From Legionellaceae bacterium (GTDB lineage: Bacteria; Pseudomonadota; Gammaproteobacteria; Legionellales; Legionellaceae): a DNA stretch of 7,114 nucleotides. How positions within the stretch are numbered: the first letter of the stretch is position 1; each line of letters starts with the position of its first letter. The notes below the pieces were generated by a model that was not told where the DNA came from, searched no databases, and was given only the letters and a program-made list of their open reading frames with translations. The translations under genes were made by a program, and so were the position numbers. Below, piece after piece: positions 1-6,740 of this stretch. The stretch spans positions 1-7,114 of the forward strand of contig CANNIJ010000078.1 in the NCBI GenBank assembly GCA_947505025.1, read 5' to 3'.

Positions 1-2336
1 CGTAAATGGATCCCTTGACGTAAATGATCCATGGATGACAAGTGTTCTCGCCAATGATTATCCATGTTTTCTAAAATCACTGAGCGTTGAAACTGTATGA
101 TTTCCTCAGGAGAAAGATTCTGCAACCGTGCGTCTGATTTTTCCTGACACATGATGTATAACTTAGAGGTAATAGGATCTGTGATCAAAGTTGGATCTTG
201 GTCAATCCACTCATCTATAGGCGCATCTAATGCCAGCTCATCTTTTAAAAGTTGAGTTAAAGCGTCAACATCCCATTGATCATCCAAAGTTTGTGGAGGC
301 AAGTAACGATCAACTAATGCTTGTATCACCTCTAGACGCATCTCATCAATTGATGTTGATAAATCAGGCATAGCTAGTACGGCTGCGCGCTGTGCATACA
401 TAACTTTACGTTGCTCGTTAGCAACATTATCATACTCAAGCAATTGCTTGCGTACATCAAAATGATGGCCTTCTAATTTACGCTGGGCATTTTCAATCGC
501 CTTTGTAACCAATGAATGTTCAATTGGCTCACCTGGCTGCATACCCAAACGACGCATCATCATAGAAACACGTTCAGATGCAAAAATTCGCATTAAAGGA
601 TCTTCAAGCGACAAATAGAATCGTGTATTTCCAGGATCACCTTGCCGGCCAGATCGTCCGCGCAGTTGATTGTCAATTCTCCTGGATTCATGCCGTTCAG
701 AGCCAATAATTCTTAAACCACCGGCCGCTAAAACTGCAGCATTTCTTTGCTTCCATTCTTCATTTGAAATCTCCTCAGGATTATCTGAGTCCAGGCGACC
801 ACCTAAAACAATATCAGTGCCACGTCCAGCCATATTTGTTGCGATGGTAACTGCTCCTGGGCGACCTGCTTCCGCAATGATTTGCGCTTCCTTCTCATGA
901 AATTTTGCATTCAATACTTGATGTTTGATCCTAGCTTTTTTCAACAGTTCACTTAATACCTCAGATGCTTCAATCGAAGCAGTACCCACCAGAACCGGTT
1001 GTTTACGCAACACACAAGCACTAACATCCTCGATAATCGCATTATATTTATCTTCCTGAGTCAAATAAATTAAATCAGACTGATCAACACGCCGCATTTC
1101 TTTATTAGTTGGAATTACAATCACTTCTAGATTATAAATTTGTTGAAATTCATATGCTTCTGTATCAGCAGTACCCGTCATGCCGGATAGTTTTTTATAC
1201 AGGCGGAAGAAGTTTTGAAATGTAATCGATGCTAAAGTACGATTTTCGTTTTGAATTGTCACATGCTCTTTGGCTTCCATGGCTTGATGCAAACCATCAG
1301 ACCAACGACGGCCCGGCATAGTACGTCCAGTATGCTCATCAACAATCATTACCTGATCTTGTTGTACAATATAATCTATATTTCGATGGTACATTACATG
1401 TGCCCGCAAGGCTGCCATCACATGATGCATTAATAAAATATTACTTGCATGATACAAACTTTCATCCACAGCTAATAAGCCTTCGGCAATCAAACGCTCT
1501 TCGATGGTTTGATGACCATGTTCAGTTAAATATGCTTGTTTTTGTTTTTCATCCTTGGTGTAGTCACCGAGCAAATCTTCCGGGTCTTTCTGCATAACTA
1601 AAGACGGGATAATGGCATTAATTTTTTGATATAGCTCCGAACTATCTTCAGCTTCTCCGGATATAATCAATGGGGTTCTAGCTTCATCAATTAAGATCGA
1701 GTCTACTTCATCGACAATCGCAAAATTTAACGAACGCTGAACTTTGTGTTCAAGATCAAATGCCATGTTATCTCGAAGATAATCAAAACCAAATTCATTG
1801 TTTGTGCCATATACTATATCTGCTGCGTATGCTTTGCGTTTATCTTCATGTGGCATATCTGGGTAAATAACTCCTACACTCATGCCCAAAAATTTAAAAA
1901 CTGGCATCATCCATTCGCTGTCACGTCGAGCCAAGTAATCATTTACCGTAACAACATGAACGCCGGAACCACTTAGTGCATTTAAATAAGCCGGCAAAGT
2001 CGCCACCAAGGTTTTACCTTCACCGGTGCGCATTTCTGCAATATTTCCAGCATGCAACACCATGCCGCCGATTAATTGCACATCAAAAGGGCGTAAGCCC
2101 AAAGCTCTAAATGCAGCCTCTCGCACTACAGCAAAAGCTTCTGGCAAAAGATCATCTAAGTTCTGTCCATCAGCTAAACGCGCTTTAAACTCCAAGGTTT
2201 TATCGGCTAAAGCTTGATCAGTCAAAAGCTGCATAGACGATTCTAGTCCATTAATAACTTGGACGCTGGCATCCATTCGTCGTAATACACGATCATTTCT
2301 ACTACCAAAAACACTGTTCATAACTTTCGTTAACAT
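1..2336 (-). CDS. secA: SecA, preprotein translocase ATPase (C-terminus beyond left edge)
   Basis: SecA is the cytoplasmic and membrane-peripheral ATPase that pushes unfolded preproteins through SecYEG. The window holds 778 codons plus two bases with no stop, ending in the helical scaffold region (QGIHL). About 100 or more residues are missing, including any C-terminal zinc-binding tail. Reading from the start, the Walker A motif GEGKT is at residues 105-109, the Walker B DEVD at 209-212, the preprotein cross-linking region at about 220-370 (containing VDEHTGRTMPGRRWSDGLHQ), MAGRGTDIVLGG at about 502-513, and QLRGRSGRQGD at about 557-567. Walker A and DEVD fall at the same numbers as in E. 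coli SecA. The start is well supported, because the family signature VFGSRNDR follows eight residues in. A G-run (2352-2348) 11 nt upstream may serve as the ribosome binding site. The gene lies 83 bp downstream of fabY on the same strand. No E. coli-type secM is present before it. The identity is certain from the family motifs. Confidence 0.98.
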   Translation of the reverse strand, partial: MLTKVMNSVFGSRNDRVLRRMDASVQVINGLESSMQLLTDQALADKTLEFKARLADGQNLDDLLPEAFAVVREAAFRALGLRPFDVQLIGGMVLHAGNIAEMRTGEGKTLVATLPAYLNALSGSGVHVVTVNDYLARRDSEWMMPVFKFLGMSVGVIYPDMPHEDKRKAYAADIVYGTNNEFGFDYLRDNMAFDLEHKVQRSLNFAIVDEVDSILIDEARTPLIISGEAEDSSELYQKINAIIPSLVMQKDPEDLLGDYTKDEKQKQAYLTEHGHQTIEERLIAEGLLAVDESLYHASNILLMHHVMAALRAHVMYHRNIDYIVQQDQVMIVDEHTGRTMPGRRWSDGLHQAMEAKEHVTIQNENRTLASITFQNFFRLYKKLSGMTGTADTEAYEFQQIYNLEVIVIPTNKEMRRVDQSDLIYLTQEDKYNAIIEDVSACVLRKQPVLVGTASIEASEVLSELLKKARIKHQVLNAKFHEKEAQIIAEAGRPGAVTIATNMAGRGTDIVLGGRLDSDNPEEISNEEWKQRNAAVLAAGGLRIIGSERHESRRIDNQLRGRSGRQGDPGNTRFYLSLEDPLMRIFASERVSMMMRRLGMQPGEPIEHSLVTKAIENAQRKLEGHHFDVRKQLLEYDNVANEQRKVMYAQRAAVLAMPDLSTSIDEMRLEVIQALVDRYLPPQTLDDQWDVDALTQLLKDELALDAPIDEWIDQDPTLITDPITSKLYIMCQEKSDARLQNLSPEEIIQFQRSVILENMDNHWREHLSSMDHLRQGIHL

Positions 2337-2394
2337 GATCGCTTGATCCCCCAAAGGCTTAAGTTCGTGGTGGCGTTATTACACGACCATCAAA

Positions 2395-2423
2395 ATAGTA
2401 GTACATACCCAGCAGACGATCAA
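2395..2423 (-). promoter_or_regulatory. Candidate sigma70 promoter for secA, overlapping the fabY stop codon
   Basis: On the minus strand TTGATC (2423-2418) and TACTAT (2400-2395) are separated by exactly 17 bp. Each box matches the consensus at four of six positions. Transcription would start near 2388 and give a secA leader of about 50 nt. The -35 box includes the fabY TGA stop. There is no recognisable terminator between the genes, so secA could also be transcribed from the fabY promoter. Matches of this quality occur by chance in AT-rich DNA. The support is the spacing and the position, not box strength. Confidence 0.3.
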
Positions 2424-4255
2424 GCGTCATAAGGGTTTGTTGTAGGCAATTCAATGGCGGCAGAAAAAGCTGTCAACCGCATATTTTCTTGCGTTATTTC
2501 TAGAGACGTGTGATCCATTACGGATTCACCAAATGAATATATAATCCTTTCATTTCCCTGACAGGTTTCAGCATCAAAAGCCGCACTGCATGCACGCACT
2601 GCTGAATTTTTCTCATGATATGCGGAGACACTTGCTGGACCGTGACGTTTTTCCAACAAAGCCAAGGTTTCATTTGGAGATAATACCAATGCAGAGGCAT
2701 TGTTACCACCAAAACCTTTAGAATTTAAAATCACTCCACGCATATCAGCACCACGAGCACCAACATATTTATGCTGCATCAATATAGATAGATTAGATTG
2801 ATAAACATCGCTAGCAATATGATCAATTGTAGTGATCCCAGGGATCCAGCCGTGTTGCCATACACCTAATGCGGCGATTAGCTGATCGCCACCGGCGGCT
2901 CCAACAGAATGTCCTAGATAGCTTTTAACTGCAGTTACAGGCCAGCTAGGTATATTAAAAGTTTTGGCTACTTCATTTAAAATATGACTTTCGGTTGTGC
3001 GGTTTTGTGGCGTACCTGTACCATGAGCTTGAACATAGGTCTGGTTTAAACCTTCGGTTCCCATCATGGCTTTCGCTAATGCGGCTGCTTTAGCTACGGT
3101 AATATAATTGCCTACTCCAGGTCCGGCAATAGATTTTTTATTTCCATCGGCATTAACAAATACATCGGCTACAGATCCATAAATCTCAGCGCCTAATTTT
3201 AGAGCCAGTTCATCATTCATTAATATAACAAATTGAGCCGACTCAGCTAATGTAAAGCCGCTGTTCGTTGAAAACGGGCGGCAAGCTCGTCGATTGTCGA
3301 CATGTTCTGAACCATCTAAAGCACATAAACTTTCATCAGTAGCCAATGCGCCCATAACCCTGAAGCCTTCCATTATTTCTGGAACTAGCGGTGCCTCAGA
3401 ACATCCTACAATTACCACTTTGGCAGTACCTTGTTGAATATCATGTACGCCTTGTCTTAAATTATATAAAAAAGTCGCGCACGCACCTACATTATGCCCG
3501 GTAGTTCCAACACTATTAATAATGTAGCTATTCACAAAGTCAGCCGGCATTTCAGCTAATGACAAAGCCATCATTTTTGATGTAATCCTTTGTCCGGTTA
3601 ATGGCTGAGTAAAAATGCCAGCTAATGAGTCCGCATCAACTTGAGATAAAGCACTTCCACCATACACTGACACCTCATCTGGACGAATATGTTGTAAAAC
3701 AACTGACCACTCGATCCCTAAAGAATTCAAAGCATCTGAAGCGCCATAAACCGCCAATTGCAATCCACGCGGATGATGGTGTGACGCATAGAGTGTTCCT
3801 GGATCAAAGCCTCGCGGCAGGTTGCCAGCGCTGGACACTGGGATTTTGATCGTATCTGGGATTAATACCTCTAATGGCTCGTTCAAATTTACACAAACAT
3901 CATTGCCATCCAAAGTTTCTATGCTGCAAGTTTCAGCTAATTCAGCGGGAACTTTGGCTTTTTTAATAAACAAAGATGTGGGATCAATCCGCGCCTTATG
4001 ATGACAAAGCACATGATCAGGATCAAAATTCTCAATCCGGCGCACCAAGGTTCCATCTTTGATTGCTTGGATGTCCTGCTGAGTCAAAGACTCAGCGCAG
4101 TTTATACCCATACGATGAGCTAGATCATTCCAGGTACTGGCTAAAACATCATCGGCTAATACATCACAGACCATACGCTTATAATTATGAAAGCCTGAAC
4201 TCCGACCAGCGGCATTCATCCCCCCGACACCAACAATAACTGGCAAGTTGATCAT
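2420..4255 (-). CDS. fabY: FabY-type beta-ketoacyl-ACP synthase, 611 aa
   Basis: This is a thiolase-fold condensing enzyme of the KAS I/II class. The catalytic Cys is at 259 (GACAT), and the two catalytic His are at 411 (QAHGTGTPQNRT) and 449 (KSYLGHSVGAAGG). The glycine-rich KGFGGNNAS motif is at 513-521. The protein is much longer than FabB or FabF (about 410 aa). It has about 230 residues before the core active-site region, opening with LPVIVGVGGMNAAGRSS, and a tail of about 80 residues. This length and N-terminus fit FabY, the roughly 630-residue enzyme of Pseudomonas aeruginosa (PA5174) that condenses acetyl-CoA with malonyl-ACP to start fatty acid synthesis. That specific role is inferred from similarity recalled from memory. 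A general KAS, or a polyketide/PUFA-type synthase, is the alternative, but no partner domains or genes are adjacent. The start is fixed by an in-frame TGA two codons upstream and by a GAGGTG ribosome binding site. Catalytic residues are intact and the gene appears functional. Confidence 0.88.
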   Translation of the reverse strand: MINLPVIVGVGGMNAAGRSSGFHNYKRMVCDVLADDVLASTWNDLAHRMGINCAESLTQQDIQAIKDGTLVRRIENFDPDHVLCHHKARIDPTSLFIKKAKVPAELAETCSIETLDGNDVCVNLNEPLEVLIPDTIKIPVSSAGNLPRGFDPGTLYASHHHPRGLQLAVYGASDALNSLGIEWSVVLQHIRPDEVSVYGGSALSQVDADSLAGIFTQPLTGQRITSKMMALSLAEMPADFVNSYIINSVGTTGHNVGACATFLYNLRQGVHDIQQGTAKVVIVGCSEAPLVPEIMEGFRVMGALATDESLCALDGSEHVDNRRACRPFSTNSGFTLAESAQFVILMNDELALKLGAEIYGSVADVFVNADGNKKSIAGPGVGNYITVAKAAALAKAMMGTEGLNQTYVQAHGTGTPQNRTTESHILNEVAKTFNIPSWPVTAVKSYLGHSVGAAGGDQLIAALGVWQHGWIPGITTIDHIASDVYQSNLSILMQHKYVGARGADMRGVILNSKGFGGNNASALVLSPNETLALLEKRHGPASVSAYHEKNSAVRACSAAFDAETCQGNERIIYSFGESVMDHTSLEITQENMRLTAFSAAIELPTTNPYDA

Positions 4256-4266
4256 GTTAAATCATA

Positions 4267-4272
4267 CACCTC
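4267..4272 (-). promoter_or_regulatory. Ribosome binding site of fabY
   Basis: GAGGTG on the minus strand is a near-complete Shine-Dalgarno sequence, 11 nt before the fabY ATG at 4255-4253. A nearer ATG lies only one base after it and would give a two-codon reading frame (ATG ATT TAA), so the 4255 start is the meaningful one. Confidence 0.75.
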
Positions 4273-4286
4273 AATTCAAAGAATGC

Positions 4287-4315
4287 ATGCTAGACGACAA
4301 AATAAACCATGTCAA
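4287..4315 (-). promoter_or_regulatory. Sigma70 promoter of fabY (and probably fabY-secA)
   Basis: On the minus strand a perfect -35 box TTGACA (4315-4310) is followed by exactly 17 bp and TAGCAT (4292-4287), which matches four of six -10 positions. Transcription would start near 4280 and give a leader of about 25 nt that carries the GAGGTG ribosome binding site. This is the best promoter match in the window. No clear operator overlaps it; the GCATGC palindrome at the -10 box is too short to interpret. Confidence 0.65.
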
Positions 4316-4415
4316 TCGCTCAGAACTAATGCTCCAGTGATTTATCCAGGAATATAAGTGGAGATTTTAAAAATAAGTGCATTTTGAAGACTAGGGTCTT
4401 ATGACTAAAGTAGGG

Positions 4416-4421
4416 TATAAT
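4416..4421 (+). promoter_or_regulatory. Consensus -10 box of the miaB-rluD-pgeF unit
   Basis: A perfect TATAAT lies 42 bp before the preferred miaB ATG (4464), so transcription would begin near 4428 with a leader of about 36 nt. No acceptable -35 box is found at a spacing of 16-18 bp, and there is no extended -10 TG dinucleotide. A dyad, AAGAC-TAGG-GTCTT (4387-4400), sits where the -35 would be. The promoter may need an activator or tolerate a missing -35 element. It lies inside the longer possible miaB reading frame and argues against translation starting at 4401. Confidence 0.5.
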
Positions 4422-4463
4422 ACCGCCAAGTCATTTTCTACCTATTTACTGGTGTACTTTAGC

Positions 4464-5807
4464 ATGAAAAAATACGTTTATATTAAAACTAACGGTTGTC
4501 AAATGAATGAGTATGATTCATCTAAAATGGCCGATCTATTGCGTGAATCACATGGTCTTGAAAAAACCGATGATCTGGAAAAAGCTTCGGTGATTTTACT
4601 GAATACATGTTCTATTCGCGAAAAAGCTGAATCCAAAGTTTATTCTCAATTAGGTAAGTGGCGTGAACATAAAAAGAAACATCCGGATGTAATCATTGGT
4701 GTTGGTGGCTGTGTGGCTAGTCAGGAAGGTGGAACCATTCTTAAACGCGCCCCTTTTGTGGATATGGTTTTTGGCCCTCAGACATTGCACCGCTTACCTA
4801 AAATGCTAGATTCAGTTTTAAGTAATGGCAAACCAATGCTGGATATTCAATTTCCTGAAATTGAAAAATTTGATCATTTACCGGCACCTCGTGCTGAAGG
4901 GCCTGTGGCTTTTGTATCTATTATGGAAGGCTGTAGCAAGTACTGTAGTTATTGCGTTGTACCATATACGCGCGGTGAAGAAATTAGTCGTCCTTTTGAT
5001 GATGTACTGGCTGAATGCTATCAGTTAGCACAACAGGGTGTGCGCGAGATCAACTTACTAGGTCAAAATGTTAATGATTATCGTGGCCCCATGCAATCTG
5101 GTGAGATTGCAGATTTAGCCTTATTAATTCAATATCTGTCTGCAGTTGAAGGTCTAGGGCGTATTCGATTTACAACATCGCACCCGCTGGCATTTTCTGA
5201 TTCTTTGATCCAGGCATATGCACAGGTACCTGAACTTGCGAATCATCTGCACTTGCCGGTACAAAGTGGCTCTGATCGAATTTTAAATATGATGAAACGT
5301 GGATACACTGCTCTGGAATATCGATCAAAAATTCGTAAATTACGCAAAGTCAGACCTAATGTTCGTTTGTCTACCGACATCATCGTTGGCTTTCCCGGCG
5401 AAACTGAACGTGATTTTCAAGATACAATGGATTTGGTACACGATATAGGTTTTGATTTATCTTTTAGTTTTATTTATAGCCCGCGTCCCGGCACACCTGC
5501 GGCTAATTTGCCCGACGAAACGCCATTAGAAGTAAAAAAACAACGACTCAAGCTCTTACAGGATCGTTTATTGCTACAGGCATCTACTTATAGCCAGGCT
5601 ATGATGGGTACCACACAACGCGTTCTAGTTACTGGCCCGTCTAAAAAAGATATAGACCAATGGGCTGGGCGTACTGAATGCAATCGTGTAGTCAACTTCT
5701 CTGGATCAAAAGAAGTGTACGGACAATTTGTTGATGTATGTATTACTGACGTGCAGCCAAATTCATTACGTGGACGCTTGATCAGTGCATCCATGGTTTC
5801 GGCTTAA
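4464..5807 (+). CDS. miaB: MiaB, tRNA-2-methylthio-N6-dimethylallyladenosine synthase
   Basis: MiaB is a radical SAM methylthiotransferase that converts i6A37 to ms2i6A37 next to the anticodon of tRNAs reading UNN codons. The protein is 447 aa from this start. The N-terminal MTTase domain carries the auxiliary-cluster cysteines at 12 (NGCQMNEYDSSKM), 49 (NTCSIREKA) and 83 (GGCVASQEG). The radical SAM motif CSKYCSYC has Cys157, Cys161 and Cys164, the same numbering as E. coli. A TRAM RNA-binding domain covers about 381-447. The reading frame is open back to an ATG at 4401. The start at 4464 is preferred because family members begin just before the KTNGCQMNEY motif, and because a TATAAT box lies inside the extra 21 codons. 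The ribosome binding site is weak (GGTG at 4451-4454, 9 nt from the ATG). The protein stops about 25 residues earlier than E. coli MiaB, after the conserved SLRG of TRAM. rluD follows in the same frame after one stop codon and three bases. Confidence 0.97.
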   Translation: MKKYVYIKTNGCQMNEYDSSKMADLLRESHGLEKTDDLEKASVILLNTCSIREKAESKVYSQLGKWREHKKKHPDVIIGVGGCVASQEGGTILKRAPFVDMVFGPQTLHRLPKMLDSVLSNGKPMLDIQFPEIEKFDHLPAPRAEGPVAFVSIMEGCSKYCSYCVVPYTRGEEISRPFDDVLAECYQLAQQGVREINLLGQNVNDYRGPMQSGEIADLALLIQYLSAVEGLGRIRFTTSHPLAFSDSLIQAYAQVPELANHLHLPVQSGSDRILNMMKRGYTALEYRSKIRKLRKVRPNVRLSTDIIVGFPGETERDFQDTMDLVHDIGFDLSFSFIYSPRPGTPAANLPDETPLEVKKQRLKLLQDRLLLQASTYSQAMMGTTQRVLVTGPSKKDIDQWAGRTECNRVVNFSGSKEVYGQFVDVCITDVQPNSLRGRLISASMVSA

Positions 5808-5810
5808 ACA

Positions 5811-6740
5811 ATGGATGCACGCAATCTCCGCGTCCCCACGCAAAAAACTTCAGCTCGTGTGGATGTCATCCTAGCTCAACTTTTGCCAGAATTTTCTCGA
5901 TCAAAAATTCAAAGCTGGTTGAAATCAGGGAATATAACGCTTAATCAACGCCAGTGTAAATCTAAGGATCAGGTGTACGGTGGCGAAGTATTGAACTTAG
6001 ATCTGCCAGCAGACATAACTATCATTGAAGCTCAAGCTGAGTCTATCCCATTGGATATAGTTTTTGAGGATCAGCATCTTCTGATAATTAATAAACCTGC
6101 AGGTTTGATCGTACACCCAGGAGCCGGTAATCCAAACCATACATTGGTCAATGCGTTGTTATTTCATGATCCAAAACTTGCTCAATTACCACGTGCAGGC
6201 TTGATCCATCGTTTGGATAAAGATACGACTGGACTATTGATCATAGCCAAAAGTTTATCCGCGCACACCCAATTGATTCGACAAATGCAAGCGCGGGAGA
6301 TTCAAAGATCTTATCTAGCATTAGTCTATGGATGCGTTTATGGATCAGGTACCATCGATACTTTTTATGGTCGACATCCACGGCAACGTTTAAAAATGGC
6401 TGTTTGTACTAATGGCAAACAAGCGATCACGCATTTCAGCGTGGATAAAAACTATGCGGATACCACCCTACTCAGAGTCAAACTCGAAACTGGCCGGACT
6501 CATCAAATACGTGTGCACACTGCACATATGGGACATCCTATAGTTGGCGATCAGCTATATAGTTCTAAACCAAGAAAATGCACACAAAATGCATTAACAA
6601 CTTTTGCTCGACAAGCTCTACACGCGTATTCTTTGGAATTAAACCATCCAATTACTGGTTTTGCATTATCTTGTAGCGCACCACCTCCTCAGGATTTTAT
6701 GGATTTAATGGAGATTTTAGATGCAACATTATCCGGCTAA
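5811..6740 (+). CDS. rluD: RluD, 23S rRNA pseudouridine synthase
   Basis: RluD makes the pseudouridines of 23S rRNA helix 69 (1911, 1915 and 1917 in E. coli), which lie at the ribosomal subunit interface. The protein is 309 aa, against 326 in E. coli. An S4-like RNA-binding domain occupies about 15-75 (FSRSKIQSWLKSGNITLN). The RluA-family catalytic domain follows, with INKPAGLIVHPGAGNP at about 93-108 and the catalytic motif HRLDKDTTG, whose nucleophile is Asp136. ETGRTHQIRVHTAHMGHPIVGD is at about 226-247. These features fit RluD better than RluC, but paralogues of the RluA/C/D group are hard to separate without a tree. The adjacent pgeF supports RluD, since rluD-yfiH is a common pair. The ATG comes three bases after the miaB stop and has no clear Shine-Dalgarno sequence, so it is probably translated by coupling to miaB. 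Its last 20 bp overlap pgeF. Confidence 0.93.
   Translation: MDARNLRVPTQKTSARVDVILAQLLPEFSRSKIQSWLKSGNITLNQRQCKSKDQVYGGEVLNLDLPADITIIEAQAESIPLDIVFEDQHLLIINKPAGLIVHPGAGNPNHTLVNALLFHDPKLAQLPRAGLIHRLDKDTTGLLIIAKSLSAHTQLIRQMQAREIQRSYLALVYGCVYGSGTIDTFYGRHPRQRLKMAVCTNGKQAITHFSVDKNYADTTLLRVKLETGRTHQIRVHTAHMGHPIVGDQLYSSKPRKCTQNALTTFARQALHAYSLELNHPITGFALSCSAPPPQDFMDLMEILDATLSG
6710..6713 (+). promoter_or_regulatory. Ribosome binding site of pgeF, inside rluD
   Basis: GGAG lies 7 nt before the pgeF ATG at 6721 and within the final codons of rluD. It supports the overlapping start over any later one and allows pgeF to be translated independently of rluD termination. Confidence 0.6.

Noticed and set aside
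670..2217. Several plus-strand open frames of 60-76 codons across the left part of the window
   Set aside because: They lie antisense to secA, whose protein is conserved throughout. They lack ribosome binding sites and any recognisable domain.
2337..2348. GATC-AAGC-GATC between the G-run and the secA ATG, which could fold into a small hairpin or be Dam sites
   Set aside because: The four-pair stem is too weak to hide the start codon, and GATC is common throughout this window.
2364..2387. Possible hairpin TCGTG/CACGA in the fabY-secA gap (minus strand), considered as a terminator
   Set aside because: The stem is only five base pairs with a 12-nt loop and no T-run follows, so it is not a credible intrinsic terminator.
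2337..2419. A secM-like export-sensing leader gene before secA
   Set aside because: The gap is only 83 bp and holds no signal peptide or arrest motif such as FxxxxWIxxxxGIRAGP. Only a 15-codon frame is present, reported as a weak finding.
2518..2712. Minus-strand frame of 64 codons, and a plus-strand frame of 74 codons at 3625-3849
   Set aside because: Both are shadows of fabY, which is intact and has all catalytic motifs in its own frame.
4825..5794. Frames of 67 codons (plus, 4825-5028) and 68 codons (minus, 5588-5794)
   Set aside because: Both fall inside miaB in other frames, and the miaB reading frame is fully accounted for by conserved domains.
5321..5910. Exact 14-bp repeat TCGATCAAAAATTC at 5321-5334 in miaB and 5897-5910 in rluD
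   Set aside because: Each copy encodes a local Arg-Ser-Lys-Ile stretch in its own conserved protein, and there are only two copies. This looks like coincidence of coding and AT-rich codon choice.
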